A DNA stretch of 64,000 nucleotides from Trametes villosa. Lineage: Eukaryota; Basidiomycota; Agaricomycetes; Polyporales; Polyporaceae. Positions 36,623 to 50,151 of this stretch are shown here, piece by piece. Under the pieces are notes generated by a model. It searched no databases and was not told where the DNA came from. It saw only the letters and a list, made by a program, of their open reading frames with translations. The stretch covers positions 7,836,001-7,900,000 of the forward strand of contig PUDQ02000001.1 in NCBI GenBank assembly GCA_002964805.2, read 5' to 3'. The translations under genes and the position numbers were made by a program. Within the stretch, counting starts at the first letter, position 1. Every line of letters begins with the position of its first letter.

Positions 36623-38602
<1,980 letters not shown>

Positions 38603-39161
38603 TTCTCGCATGCATGCACTCGCTCGTGTTTGCGCTTCCTGTCCTTCCCACCGCCTGTCGTTCCACACGGATTTCTCTCTCTCTCCCATTACCAACGCTG
38701 TAGTGTATACGCATGTTCTCTGTCCTGGAGGTTGATTGGCTTCTTGCACATAACGTCTCCGCCGCCGCCGCCCCGTTCCACCTTCGCTCACGACACGTTC
38801 ACGACTTCTCTCTCTTCTGTGCTTTGCGCGGCGGCACGCGTCCACGGCATTCTCGGTGTTGATAGGGCGTGGTGCGGGTTCTGTGGGTACGTACACATGC
38901 ATGGACGGCAGGGTTACAATATAAATAATGCGGTAGATCGGGGCGCGGAGGGGTCATCATGGTGATACAATGTATGTGTATGTAAGTAGCGCAACCGCGC
39001 GGCGGGAGAAGGCTCCCGCCGCACACACTATCCCTGGATTACAATAGAGCAAGGCTTCTACGACGAGACCCCGTGTTTATACATCCGATACATCGTCTTC
39101 GCATCTTCGTAGCGGTCGCGTCCAAGTCGCTTCACCGTCGCACCATGAGTTGCGGTCGCAT
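38603..39161. other. Intergenic region between convergent genes
   Basis: About 560 bp of AT-richer, CT-tract-containing sequence between the NDR kinase and PX-protein stops. It should be two 3' UTRs; no gene seen. Confidence 0.5.
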
Positions 39162-42100
39162 CTAAGAAAAAGCGGTCAGCTCGGCGGGCCGCGCAGCGTC
39201 AGCGAGGTCGCCACGCACCATCTCCACGAACAACGGAAGCAGCTGTGGGATGTGCTCGAGGTCCGGAGGCTTCGGCGCCGCCGCGCCCTTCTTCGGCTTC
39301 GGGGACGCCTTCGTCGGCGGCGGCGGCGGCCTCCCCGGCTGCTTCTCCTGCTGGCGCGCGTGCCCCGGCACGGGCGGGAGCGCCTTGCTCCCCGGGTGCG
39401 GCGGCAGGTCCTTGAAGCGCGCGTCCGAGTGCGCCGGGCGCGTCGGCGTCGAGAACGTGCGCAAGCGCTGCGGCACCGGCGGCGGCCGCTCCTCGGGCGA
39501 GCGGGGGATGTCCGCGGAGTGCCGCACGCCCTGCGGCGAGCGGAGGTGCGCGGGCGGGCGGCGCTCGATGGGCGAGTGCCCGACCGTGCGCGAGCGGCCT
39601 ACGAGCAGCGATGGGTCGGCCTTGTCGGTGTGCGGTGTGCTGTCGCGCTCGGTGTCGCTGCCCTCGCCGCTCTCCTCGCTGTCCGTCTCGTCGCTCTCGT
39701 CAGACTCCGATCCCGAGCCGGATGAGCCGGAGCCAGAGCCAGAGTCCTCGTCGCTCGAGCCCTCCTCCTCGTCCGTCTCCTGCGCCGCGAGGTCGTCCGC
39801 ATCGCCCTTGACAAGGTCGCCGAAGCTCAGGTCGCGCACGACGCCGTTCACGAGCTGCGCCGCGGCCTCGTCCTCCGCGTCGGCGTCGTTCATGCCCTGC
39901 GTGCGCCCGAAGCGGCGGCGCAGCTTCGCCTCGTACGCGACCTTGAGCTTGTAGTGGTAGAGCGCGACGGCGTCGACCTCGCGCAGGATCGCGCCGCGCG
40001 CCGCGCCGGTGTGCGGGAGGAGGACGTCGAGCGCGACGGGCGCGCCGAGCCCGTCGCGCATGAGCGTGAGGAAGAGCTCGATCCAGCGCATGAGGCGCGT
40101 GAAGAGGCCCTCGCCCTTCGTGTGCACCTTGTGCACGAAGCTGTAGAAGGACTGCTCGTGCCGCTGGATGAGGTCGATGAAGATCTGCACCGTCCGCGCG
40201 GGGTCTGTCTGGCTCACTGTCTCGGCGGGTTAAGCGTTAGCGGTTTTTCTGGCGGGCAGGATCATGAGAAGTACGTACGCTCTTCGGTCTGCTCGACTGT
40301 CCGGATGAGGTCGTTGATGAAGTTTTGCAGGTCGCCAAGGGAGTCCGCGATGCTGGCAGCCTTGTAGACCTGCGCGAGTGGCGCGTAGAAGATCGTGATG
40401 ATGTCCTTCAGCAGCTCCGCGGTGTTCCCCTATACGCCCATGAGCTTGTGCATTGGTTTCGGTAAAGACTGCTTCACCAACCTGGAAGATCAGCTCAATG
40501 AGCTGCTCCCTGTCCCGTAAGCGAGCGTACAGCTTCGCAAGCACGCTAAGGTCCTCGAACAGCCACGCCTCCTCGTTCTGCGGGCCCTCGTCGTCGTCCG
40601 AATCCGCCAAAGACTGGGTGTACTTGACGTATTCCTTGTGTGCTCGGTGCGCATACACCACACGCTGCATCTGTCCGCGAGAAAGTGCCGGCTCCTCTCC
40701 TGAGCGGAGAACCACCGCAAGTACATGCATGTCCTCCGCGACTTATCTAGGAGTTAGCTCTCGCACGCGTCAGCATCAACGCGCCACTCACCAGCGTCGG
40801 CCTTGTACACCGCCTGGATCTCCTTGGGCGCGTACACGTACAGCTTCACCTTCTCGCACATCACCGGGTCGTCCACCTTGTCCCGCACGGTCTCGATGTC
40901 CTCCTCGAGCGCGCGCACCTCCTCCATCAGCTGGCCGGTGAACATGCGCTGCAGGAGGCTGCGCCCCCCAAACGGCTGCGCGAGGAAGAGGTCGAGCACG
41001 CCGCGGATCATGCCCATCGGGTTGCTGATCTTCAGCGCGGCCTTGAGCATGAAGTACGGCATGAGCCCGTGGATGCGCTTCAGGCCCGCGAAGCTCTCCG
41101 ACGCGCTGTCGGACGCGACGAAGTGGTGGAACACCGTCGAGGCGAGTCTGCACGAAGGGTCGACTTCATGTCACCGAAGCCCGTGAGAATAAATGGAGAC
41201 ACTGACGATATCCTGGCCCACTCGATGACGGCCTGGTAACTCGGCGGCAGGTTCCGCACGTCCGTCGTCTCCTTGATCGTCCCGAATATATGCGTCAGCC
41301 CGTCTGGAGAGCAGGCACACGGCCGTCAGCTCTCGCTGCGACACGCGCACAGAGGCAGGCAGGCCCACCTTTCCCGAGCAGCTCGCCCTTGACGCCGCGC
41401 ACGGTCTGCCGGAGCCCGTCGACGCGCGCCGTGATCTCCTTCGCGAAGCGCTTCCGGCCGTCCTCGCGCATGCGGTCCGCCTCCTCGCGCCGCCGCGCGT
41501 CCTGCAGCTCCTCCTCGGACAGCCGCGTCGGGCCGCTGAGCAGGAACGACTTGAGCACGGGCGAAGAGGCGAAGGTCGACGTCGAGAGCAGGACGGTGAG
41601 ATAGGAGCGGAGCGTGAGTCGGTTCTTCTCGCGCGAGAGGCGCATGGCTTGCTGGGAGAGCCCGCTGCCGCCGGGGACGCCGAGGAAGGTGGGGCTGGTG
41701 GGCGACCCGAAGGAGTCTGCGCTGGAGTTGTGCTCGGCGTCGTACAGGTCCGCTGACCCTCTTGGTCGGGGGAGTCTTGAGGGAGTGCGCCCCGCCTGGC
41801 TCGCGACGGGACTTACTGGAGGGGCGGATGGCATATTGTAGGGAGGTGATGAGGGGGCGAGGTGACCAGAGTATGATGAAGAGGGTGAGGGAGGGAACTG
41901 TGTTGGTTGTGTTGGTGTGTATGTTGCTGGAGATATCGCCACATTCACAAAACTACGGTCTTTCGGAGGCGGTGGAGGCACGCTCTCGTCGGGATGTGCT
42001 TTCCGCAGCTCGTCCGCGAGGGTCTTGAAGTCGCCGTATCGACGTGAAACAAATACGTCTGGCTGCCCTCTCCGACGGGTTCGTATGATGAATTCCTGTG

Positions 42101-42952
42101 ACCTAGATGTTAGGCGTTGTGTGCAACCAGCGGAGTCGGACTTACCTCGTGGACTTTGCTACGCATCCGCTTCTTCTCTACAACTGATCGAACACAGACA
42201 ACATTGACATCAAAGCTATCTTTGAGCCGCTTCTCTCGCGCTGCACGCTTCCTGGCTAACACTTCTAGTCGGTTAAGGTCGGCCTGGGAGAGGCGGACTA
42301 CTTCCTCCGGCTCTACAAGCTTAGTTGCACTGGTCATGAGCATGGACAGGTTTCGTTCTAGCTTGTTCAGCAGCCGATGGCGCGCCGCTTCCTCCGACTC
42401 TTCTGGGTTCTCATCCAGGACAGACGTAGGAGACAGGTTCCTAGTTAACAGAGAGGCCAAGAAGGGCTGGACCTTGTCCGGGAAGAAGTCCTTTGGCGCG
42501 GACTCGAGGAAGGGGAAGGTGAGGACGAAGTGGCGGAAGAAGTACCGGAGAAACGGAAGATCGAGATGGGGCGCATCCTTTGGAGGGGGCGTGAAGGGGG
42601 ATCCTAAGTATGAGAACGTTGAAACGTTGTTCGTCGGCGCAGTTACGAGTGCGTCTAGCTCGCGCGTGAACTGTAGACGGATCAGCTCCTTCTTCAGGTA
42701 GTGCGCGCGTATGGGCGTAAGAGTCGTGAAGTCCGCGCCGGGATCGGAAGGAGGCGCGTCGGAGGAGCTAGGTTCTGGGAGCTCTGGTGGGTGCTCGCTG
42801 ACTGGCGAAGACACGAGAGGCGAAGCGAGCGGAGTGGCGAAGTGGCCATCTTCGGACTCAGGAGGCGAGTGCGTATCAGATGGAGAGGGCGGAGGCAGAT
42901 CGGGGACGGAGCGGGAGGGTCGTGGAGGACGGAGGGAGGACGACCTCTCCAT
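39162..42952 (-). CDS. PX-domain protein with PX-associated DUF3818 domain (Ypr097w/Lec1-like)
   Basis: The start, MERSSSLRPPRPSRSVPDL, has a Ser/Pro-rich leader and then the PX-associated helical block (IRAHYLKKELIRLQFTRELD, LPFLRYFFRHFVLTFPFLES). The PX domain follows, with EFIIRTRRRGQPDVFVSRRY and GDFKTLADELRKAHP; RRYGDF is the phosphoinositide-contacting signature. DUF3818 continues through SREKNRLTLRSYLTVLLSTS, SLASTVFHHFVASDSASESF, LKISNPMGMIRGVLDLFLAQ, FGGRSLLQRMFTGQL and the C-terminal part FINDLIRTVEQTEE and TVQIFIDLIQRHEQSFYSFV. The tail is acidic/Ser-rich, then Pro/Lys-rich. Yeast Ypr097w (Lec1) binds phosphoinositides and influences lipid distribution and lipid droplets. Family call is firm; precise role is inferred. 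About eight short introns. The stop is TAG at 39162-39164. Confidence 0.82.
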
Positions 42953-43339
42953 CGCGCAGGACGGCGGCGGCGGGTGTCTGGGCGACGAGCAAGGGGCGTA
43001 GAGGGAGACGCGCCGCGCGCAGCGAGCGTTGCGGTAGTACAGCAGCCGATGGAGGAGAGAGCGGCGCCGATCTGCAGCCTTGGGCGGCAGCGCTACGGTG
43101 GTCCTCACTCGGCCGCACTCTGTCATCCGGCCCTACGTCACTGCCACGCAGCCACGTGCGCGTCCGATGCGAGCCTCATCCCCCGAGCTCGGGGCAGAGG
43201 GGGCAAGGCACACCGAGGCAGATCAGCGAGGGCGCTGCATATGGCCAGGCACCTCATAAATACAGTCTGATTGTCCTCCAGGCCACTGCTCTTGCTCGGC
43301 TCTGTGCCTCCTCGCTCTAGCGTACACCGTGTCCGAGCC
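42953..43339. other. Upstream region of the PX-protein gene
   Basis: 387 bp between two - strand genes. It holds the PX gene promoter and the 3' end of the next gene. Nothing else supported. Confidence 0.4.
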
Positions 43340-43846
43340 TCAGTACGGCGCATATATAGCGTGTCCGTGGTATGTCTTCCCGTTCCCGTCCAGCAGCCCC
43401 TTCAGCCGCGTCGCGATCGCCTTCACCCCATCCCGGCACTCGTCCATCTCCCGCCACGACCCCGCCACGCTCCAGCACTCCGAGCACGCCTGGCTCGCCG
43501 TGCTCACCGTCTCCACGTCCAGCTCCTGCCGCGCGTGCAGCGCGACCATGACGTCCACCAGCCGGTTGAAGCCCGCTCGCCATGTCCGAACCCCCTCCTC
43601 TGCGTTCATCGTCACGTCCGTCACCAGGTAGGACGATGCGAGCCCGAGGCTTCGGCGCAGCACGCGCTGGTCTATCCTTCCGGAGGTGCGGCTCGTACGC
43701 GCGAGGACGTTTACGACGAATTGCCCGTAGTCGGTGCTGGGAGACATCTCAGGGGTTTCGTCCTTCGGCGGGAGGGTCAGCGACTGGTGGTGAGTGGTCC
43801 GCAAGAGGCAAGAGGATGTGCGCACCTGTGTCGATGCCTCCGCCAT
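43340..43846 (-). CDS. Conserved hypothetical protein, about 155-168 aa
   Basis: The start is MAEASTQ. A 42-nt segment with GT...AG borders (near 43785-43826) is in frame and may be an unusually short intron or coding sequence. The body is helical and ordered-looking: YGQFVVNVLARTSRTSGRID, VLRRSLGLASSYLVTDVTMN, WRAGFNRLVDVMVALHARQE, VSTASQACSECWSVAGSWRE, GVKAIATRLKGLLDGNGKTY. It ends GHAIYAPY. No transmembrane segment or known motif. I do not recognise the family; the even, uninterrupted coding pattern supports a real gene. It is divergent from the CCDC47 gene. Confidence 0.6.
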   Translation of the reverse strand: MAEASTQVRTSSCLLRTTHHQSLTLPPKDETPEMSPSTDYGQFVVNVLARTSRTSGRIDQRVLRRSLGLASSYLVTDVTMNAEEGVRTWRAGFNRLVDVMVALHARQELDVETVSTASQACSECWSVAGSWREMDECRDGVKAIATRLKGLLDGNGKTYHGHAIYAPY

Positions 43847-44256
43847 GATAACAGGTCTAGCGTGGCGTGCGCCCGTGTATACGGCGCAAACCTTTGCCGG
43901 CCTTTTTGACTTATAGGAGTGAGCCTAACTGTGGCTGACCGCCTGACACCAACTGCCCGCCGACCGCTCCGAGTTCACCGAGTACTTATAGGCTAGCTGT
44001 GGGCCCCTGGTGGTAGTGAAACAACTAGTGGCGTCGTTGTGAGAGCGATAGTATGCAGGGTGCTGTTTGCCTCTCGACATCGCGCTTCCTGCTCGTTCAT
44101 GGCACGTCCGGACGCCGCGGGAGAAGCACTCCTGCATCATCATGCCGGCCACGTGGCTACCGAGTCTATGTACCTGGGCGCCTATGTGCCGAGCCTAGGA
44201 GGGAGTCCTCCGCTGTCTGCATCGCTCACCTCGACGTCGAGCACGCGCTGGTCAAC
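43847..44256. promoter_or_regulatory. Divergent promoter region
   Basis: 410 bp between the hypothetical gene (-) and the CCDC47-like gene (+). No TATA box or gene recognised. Confidence 0.4.
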
Positions 44257-45706
44257 ATGGCGGCCCTCAACAACATTGCCAAGTTCCTCACTCCGCCTAC
44301 GCCCAATATCTCCGCCGAGTATGACGGCTTTGAGCTGCGGTGGAAGTTCCTCGCCTTCCGGCCGGCTTGTGAGTCTTCGCGAGGCTACCCCGCAATGTCG
44401 GTTAGCTTGATGAAATGGAATGCCTCCAGACTTCAAGAACGAGCTGTACTTCCTCTCTGCGGCGCTGCTGTATGTCGTTTTCTACTTTGTCGGAAAGAGG
44501 ACGAACGAGAGGAAAGCACGCAAGTGGTACGTCGCGCTATCTGCCCCAGGCCTTGCTACGTGGACACGTCCTGATCGAAACTCCGTGGCACCTTCGCAGG
44601 TTCGAGGCGCACGAGTCTCTTTACCAGTCGCAATTCTCGAAGCCTACACATACGGAGGGTCTCAGCCAAGGTGCGTGGCGAATTTACTCGTGTAGCACGG
44701 AGATACTAATTCCCTCCGCAGACGGAAACAGCGACTTCTTCGCGTTCTCTACGGGAAGACGTGCCCTGACCTCCCTGCATACCGTCTTCACCCTCCGGCC
44801 CCGGCACGACCTCTTCCAGTACCTCTTCCAGGTCGTGCGCGGCCTGGTCGAGCTCGATTACAAGGTGTACGACGAGGTTGAACTCGAGTTCACCTTCCGC
44901 GAGCCGGCAGGTTCGGAGGGCGCGGTCCCGGGCTGCGTGTGGGCTGTTGTCGCTAAGGATGAGCTGAAGAGGATCCGGAACGAACGCTGGGACCTGGTGC
45001 GTTCAAAGCTGGTGCACATGTCGCAACGAACTCTGACTGACTGTTCATGCTAGACCTTCACGAAGACCACGGATGGCGCGGGCCTCCCGGCGTCTCTGGC
45101 TGTGATGTCCGGTAAGTCATGGCGCAGTCATCAACACCTCAACAAGAGTCTCATGCCCCCTCAGAATTCGCCGACGTCACGACTAACCTCCTGAAGCCCT
45201 ACGGCGCCTTCTCGCTGCCCGCCGCGCTCTCCTCGCCCGCCATCGCGCCCTACTTCCGCTCGCTCTCCCTGACCGACCAGCCGCGCACACGCCCCTCGCG
45301 CGCGCCCTCCGCCTCCGACCGCACCAAGCGCCTCATCCTCACGCTCGCGCTCCCGCCCGCGTCCTCCGCCCCTTCCACGCTCCCTCTCGTGTCCGCCGTC
45401 TTCCAGCTCGTCGACGTCATCGCGGGCGAGGGGAAGCTGCCCGGAGTGCGCGGCGGCCTGGGCGGCGCGCTGCGCCCGGAGACGCGCACGAAGCTGCGGA
45501 AGACGCGCGAGGACGTGGAGCGGCAGCTGCGCGAGGAGGACGCGCGCGAGAAGCGCGAGGAGGCGGAGGAGCAGAAGGCGGCGGCGAAGAAGAAGGCGCA
45601 GGAGGAGAAGCTGTCGAAGCTGAGCGCGGCGGAGCAGAAGAAGGCGCTCGATCGCGAGAAGAAGCGCGCGATGCGCAAGACGCAGGGCAAGGTCAAGATG
45701 CGGTAG
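44257..45706 (+). CDS. CCDC47-like ER membrane protein (DUF1682)
   Basis: Starts MAALNNIAKFLTPPTPNIS. A single hydrophobic segment (ELYFLSAALLYVVFYFVGKR) follows, then the DUF1682 domain: FEAHESLYQSQFSKPTHTEG, FAFSTGRRALTSLHTVFTLR, LFQYLFQVVRGLVELDYKVY, VELEFTFREPAG, WAVVAKDELKRIRNERWDLT. The C-terminus is a long, highly charged Lys/Glu coiled coil (REEDAREKREEAEEQKAA, ALDREKKRAMRKTQGKVKMR). This is the CCDC47 (calumin) architecture. CCDC47 is the PAT-complex subunit that helps insert multipass proteins at the ER translocon and affects calcium handling, with the coiled coil facing the ribosome. Five or so short introns are read by frame continuity. The stop is TAG at 45704-45706, with the next gene convergent about 195 bp away. 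Confidence 0.82.
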
Positions 45707-45900
45707 GCGTCGGGGCTGGCTTGCAGTGCTACTATTGGGTGTTGCTACTTGTGGACGCGATGTGGCTGCGGAGGCGGGGCAAAAATGCTACGGATTTCTT
45801 GATTGCGCGTACTTGTACATGTTGCATCGCATAGCTGTCGATAGCGTAGAACCCGGTATACCAGTAATTAGTCCCAACCGCAAAAGCATGAACTAGCCAG

Positions 45901-48900
45901 TCAAGTAGTGAATGTCCGCTGCAACATCTGTGAGCGAGCTTCGTCCGCAGGGAGCCCGATAGCACTGCTCGCCGCACTGAGAGGTGAGAGGACGTCGTCC
46001 GTCTCGCCCCCTGAATCCGCCCTCTCCTCCTCGACCTTCGCCTGGCCGTCAGACGTGGACCCGTTAGGAGCGCTCGGGGCTCCCCGCCCCATACCGAGCC
46101 TGCCGCCCCAGTAGTTGAAGAAGCGGAGGAGCCACGTCGGCTTCAAGCTCTGGTGCTCGATCGCGTCCACCTCCTGGTCCTCCGCCAGCTCCATCCCCGG
46201 CAACGGCGGCAGCTCCTCCTCCTCCTCCGCCTCGCTCTCCGTGCGCCCGAGCCGGTCCACCAGGCGCTCCCCGCCATCCAGCGTCCACTGCACGCGGCTG
46301 AACGGCCCATGCGCGCCGCGCACGCCCTGCGGGAGGCGGCGCCCGGTCCCGAAGATCTTCTCGCGCAGCGCGAGCGCGCGCTGGCGCGGCTGCGCGGCCA
46401 TGTGCCACAGGTCCTCGACGAGGAACTGCGCGGACTCGTACGCGAGCGCGTGCGTCTCCTGCGTGAGCGCCTCCGCCTCGGTGCGCAGCGCCTCGAGCGC
46501 GCTCAGCTCGCCGCCGCGCGCGTCCAGCTGCGCCAGCGCGCCGCGCACCCCGTCGTGGTCCGCGCGGAGGCCGGCGTTCTGGCCGTCGAGCCGCGCGGCG
46601 AGCGCGTGCAGGCACGCGAGCACGTTCGCGAGGTGCGCCTCGCGCCGGCGCATCACGAGCAGCTGCCCGCAGAGCTCGACGTCGATGCGCATGCGCTCGA
46701 TGGGCAGGATGCGGCTGTCGGCGAGGTCGGCGGCGTCGTCGAAGCTGCGGCGTCGGTCGGCGCCCGAGGTGAGCAGTCGTCGGCGGTGCCGGCGCTCGAG
46801 GTCTGCTGGGTCCGGGATCGACATGCTGTCGTCTTCGCCTGGGGAGGAGGTCGTCGAGTCTGCCCTGCTGAGCGGGCTTGCGCCGAGCCGGTGTTCCTTC
46901 GGGGAGGTCTCGTGCAGCATGCCTCTGGCGCTGCGTGTGTCCGACCAGCTGATGATGCGCGACTGCGGTTTCGTCGCGGGTCGTTTGTGGTTGAACTCGG
47001 TGACGCGGCGGTCGTACTCGGACAGCTCGCTCGCAGAGCGCTCGGCGTGTGGGAGCGACCCGACCCCCAGCATGAGCGGGTTGGGTGCATCAGCTGTCGG
47101 TGCAAACGTCAGTACCACCCCTAAACCCTAACGCTGTATAAAACCACGCACAGACAGGCGACTGCTGGCCGCTGCTGAGGACGTCGTCTTCTTCCCCTGG
47201 GTCCCTGCGGCTATTTAAGCAAGGTGAATGCACCGCGCCAGAAATAACGCCGACCTCGAGATCACGACGGACGGCACCATCGAGGATTGGCCGGACCTCT
47301 CGGACGGGCCTCGCGGCGAGTCCGGCATAAACGCCTTCCCGAGCGTGCCAAAGTCGACGCTGAGCTTCTTGCTCTTCCCCAGGCTGCGTGGTGCGCGGTT
47401 CGCGTGAGCACGCGCGCCGGTGAATCAGAGTTTGCGCACTCACGCTGCCCAGCTCTCGATCTTGCGCTGCATCCGCCCCGACCAGGGCTTGACGAACTCG
47501 CCCTCGTCGCCGGAGCGTGGCTCCCTGTCCCTGTCCTTGTCCCTGTCCTCCCGCTCGCGGCCGTCCCTGCCGGCGTCTCTCTCGCCATCCCGCTCCTTCT
47601 CGCGATCGTCTCGCTCGCGCTCGCCGTCGCTCCACACGGCCTCCTTCTCGCGCCGTTTCTTCTCCGCTTGCCCAGGACGGCCGGTCCAGAGATACCGTAA
47701 GCTCTGCGGGGCGTCCTTGGTACTTACGACACACCGCACGAGCGCCGAGAGGTCAGCGGTCACGCTGAGGGTGCTGGCATTCGTGCCCCCGCTGTCGGAC
47801 GCGTGCGTGCGCAGATCGGTCGCGAGGTCGTCGAGCTTGTTCTTCAGCACCCGGTGCACCTTGTACGACTCGCTCTGGCGCACTTTCTCGTACTGGGTCT
47901 GGATGGACTCGATGAGCGCCTGCGTGAGGTACACTGTGCTGAAGTTGGGGCTGAGAAAGGGCGGCTGTGGGGAGGGAATGATAGGGGTCGAGGTCGTGGT
48001 TGAGTTCGGCGGGGAGGTGGGCGAGGGGGCGTGCGAGTGGTGGTGATAGCCGTGTGAGTGCGAGTGTGGATGAGCTTTCGAAGAGTGCAGGGTCGCTAGT
48101 CCTCTGAGAAATCCTACCAAGTCCAAGAACGGATCTTTGGGTACGACCTAGCGGTGGTAGATTAAGCAGTCGCTTAAGGTGCAGCGAAATAGCCATCATA
48201 CCAAGCCCAGCGCATGCAGTTTGCTTCGTGTACTGAGGATCAGACTGAACAGGGTAGCGATGACCGTCGGGTCTGCAAGCTTCTCTGTTGGCTGTCCTAA
48301 CCATCAATACGTGGGCTCATACCCCCTCAATAAGCTGGTGCTTACCTCAATCTTCAAGTACGGCTCGCCAATTTCCGCTACCCATCGCTGGATACCTTCA
48401 CACGTAACATCGCACAGGAGCCCATTCTTCTCTTCTGGCGCGAGATCGAACATGCCAAATATTGCCAACGCTGCCTGTATGAGCTTGACGAGTTCCAGGA
48501 CCGTTGCGTTGAACAGGGCCGCAGAGCGCGCGGGCGTCTTGTCGGCAACATGGTACATCGCAATGAAGCGGTCTTTGGTCGCGTCGCTGCGGTGGGTTTA
48601 GTCTGCGTGATTTTGCGGAGACACGGGCTCATTCATTTGGGCGTACCTCGGCTCTTCCAGAGTAAGAGCACTTCGGCCGCCGCAGCCCATCCGCAACAGG
48701 TTGACGTTGGTGTAAAGCTGTTCGCGTATATCGAGGAAGTTACCTGACGGCACATTCACGATGGTGTAGTCCGAGCGGAAGTTAGCCAGCGATGTCACCA
48801 TGAGGACGCCCTTGTCTGTCTTTGCACGGACGAATTGTGAATGGCCGGACGAGAAACCGTAGTTGCGCCCGCACCTCTTTCGGCCGCGCGCCATCTCGGC

Positions 48901-49639
48901 GAAGAGCGCGAATAGCATTATCCCATGCTACTTGTGCGTCCGGGACGGATAGCGAGGGCTGGAGGCTGAGAGCCGTGACTGTGATCTGCCCGAAATTACC
49001 TTGCCTGTGCGAGTGGAGTGAATGGTTCACGCTACCTTATGCTTCGGGTCGCCCGTGTAGACCGTAAGTACCAGAATAGGACGCTTGCGCGCGACGACCC
49101 TTTATAATGTCCACTGTTACTCCATGCTACGAATTGTTACAAACCTGTCGAGCGTACCACTTCTCTACAGCATAAATCTGGAAGCCTTCCAGCTCGAGCT
49201 GCTCTTCTACGATCTCGAACTTGTCCCCTTCGGGAAGCCAGTCTGACGCGCCGGAAGGAACACGCTCCTGAGGTTCCGGAGAGAGGTTCACAGAGACGGA
49301 ACCCGCCCTGGTGCGGCCGACTTTCGCAGAGGGTTTGGTGGGCGAACGGGGTGACGCAGTAGGTGGCTTCGCCGGACGGACAGTCGGTAGGAGTAAGCGC
49401 TTCGTGTTGTTCACATTCACGGATGAGACTTGAGGGGTATAGAACGGTGTGGAGGGTATAGTTAACGAGCTCCCTGAGACGGCTGACTGCGCGCGAACCA
49501 CGGCCGGGCGGGGCACAGGAGACGGGGGGCTGGACGACGGCATGGCTGCGGGCACAGTCGGCGACTTGGACCGCATATTCGGCGACCCAGGGATGACAAG
49601 GTAGGCCGGGCCTTTGCTTCTGGGTGGGCTGGACGCCAT
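45901..49639 (-). CDS. STB6-like large fungal protein
   Basis: The start is MASSPPRSKGPAYLVIPGSP at 49639; the frame is open upstream only from a TTG. A Ser/Pro-rich leader is followed by an ordered region beginning EIVEEQLELEGFQIYAVEKW and continuing VYTGDPKHK, VAWDNAIRALRRDGARPKE, TDKGVLMVTSLANFRSDYTI, FLDIREQLYTNVNLLRMGCG and FNATVLELVKLIQAALAIFG. The middle has a His-rich tract (48035-48105), coiled-coil-prone sequence (QALIESIQTQYEKVRQSESY) and a Lys/Asp/Arg-rich stretch (47540-47680). The C-terminal exon has ELCGQLLVMRRREAHLANVL and long helices ending near FFNYWGGRLGMG. The N-terminal GFQIYAVEKW block resembles the domain named after yeast Stb6, a Sin3-binding protein. I am moderately sure of that match; molecular function is not established. 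The internal exon map at 47090-47440 and 48130-48330 is approximate. Confidence 0.6.
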
Positions 49640-50151
49640 GGTTGTATGCACCGTCAATCGGGCCGGTCACCCACCTAACCTGAGGCCGCGCAGGCGCAAG
49701 TAGACAATTCAGCCAGTACCAGACGACAGACGCTGATCGAGAGCTGCCAAAAGATCTCAGTGAGTGGTTCGCAATGGACGCGCGGGATGTTGGATGAGAG
49801 GAGGCCGGGGGAAGAGTGGACGGAGAGGACAAGCTTGGGATGTGCGGGGAAATGACATCGGAGCGCGCGCTAGCACCTGATGAATGCCGTTTCCCACGCT
49901 TGCTGCAGAGGTCGATATCGCGAACAGAGGGTGGATGGGTGGGTGCCTCGTGTGTCCCCCTCGCTTCTCTTCTCCCCCTCTCCCCTCTATGCTGCAGCCC
50001 CGCGCGCCGCCGTAATCTGCGGTCTGCGCTGAGGTCAAAATACGCGTCCACGAGTCCACACGAACCCCTTCACGTTCGCCTCCGCACCCCACGCGCTACC
50101 CCCTTCTCCTCACGACGTCCGCAAGGCCTCTAACGCCCTCGCGATCACCCC
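49640..50151. promoter_or_regulatory. Divergent promoter region
   Basis: 512 bp between the STB6-like gene (-) and the WG-repeat gene (+), with CT-rich tracts near 49950-50140. No further gene supported. Confidence 0.45.

Noticed and set aside
39250..39954. Open frame (234 codons) on the + strand
   Set aside because: Antisense shadow of the acidic Ser/Asp/Glu tail of the PX-domain gene.
46115..47131. Long open frame (338 codons) on the + strand
   Set aside because: It lies antisense to the STB6-like coding exon and is a Ser/Arg/Ala-rich product of GC-rich third positions; the opposite strand has the ordered sequence and splice logic.
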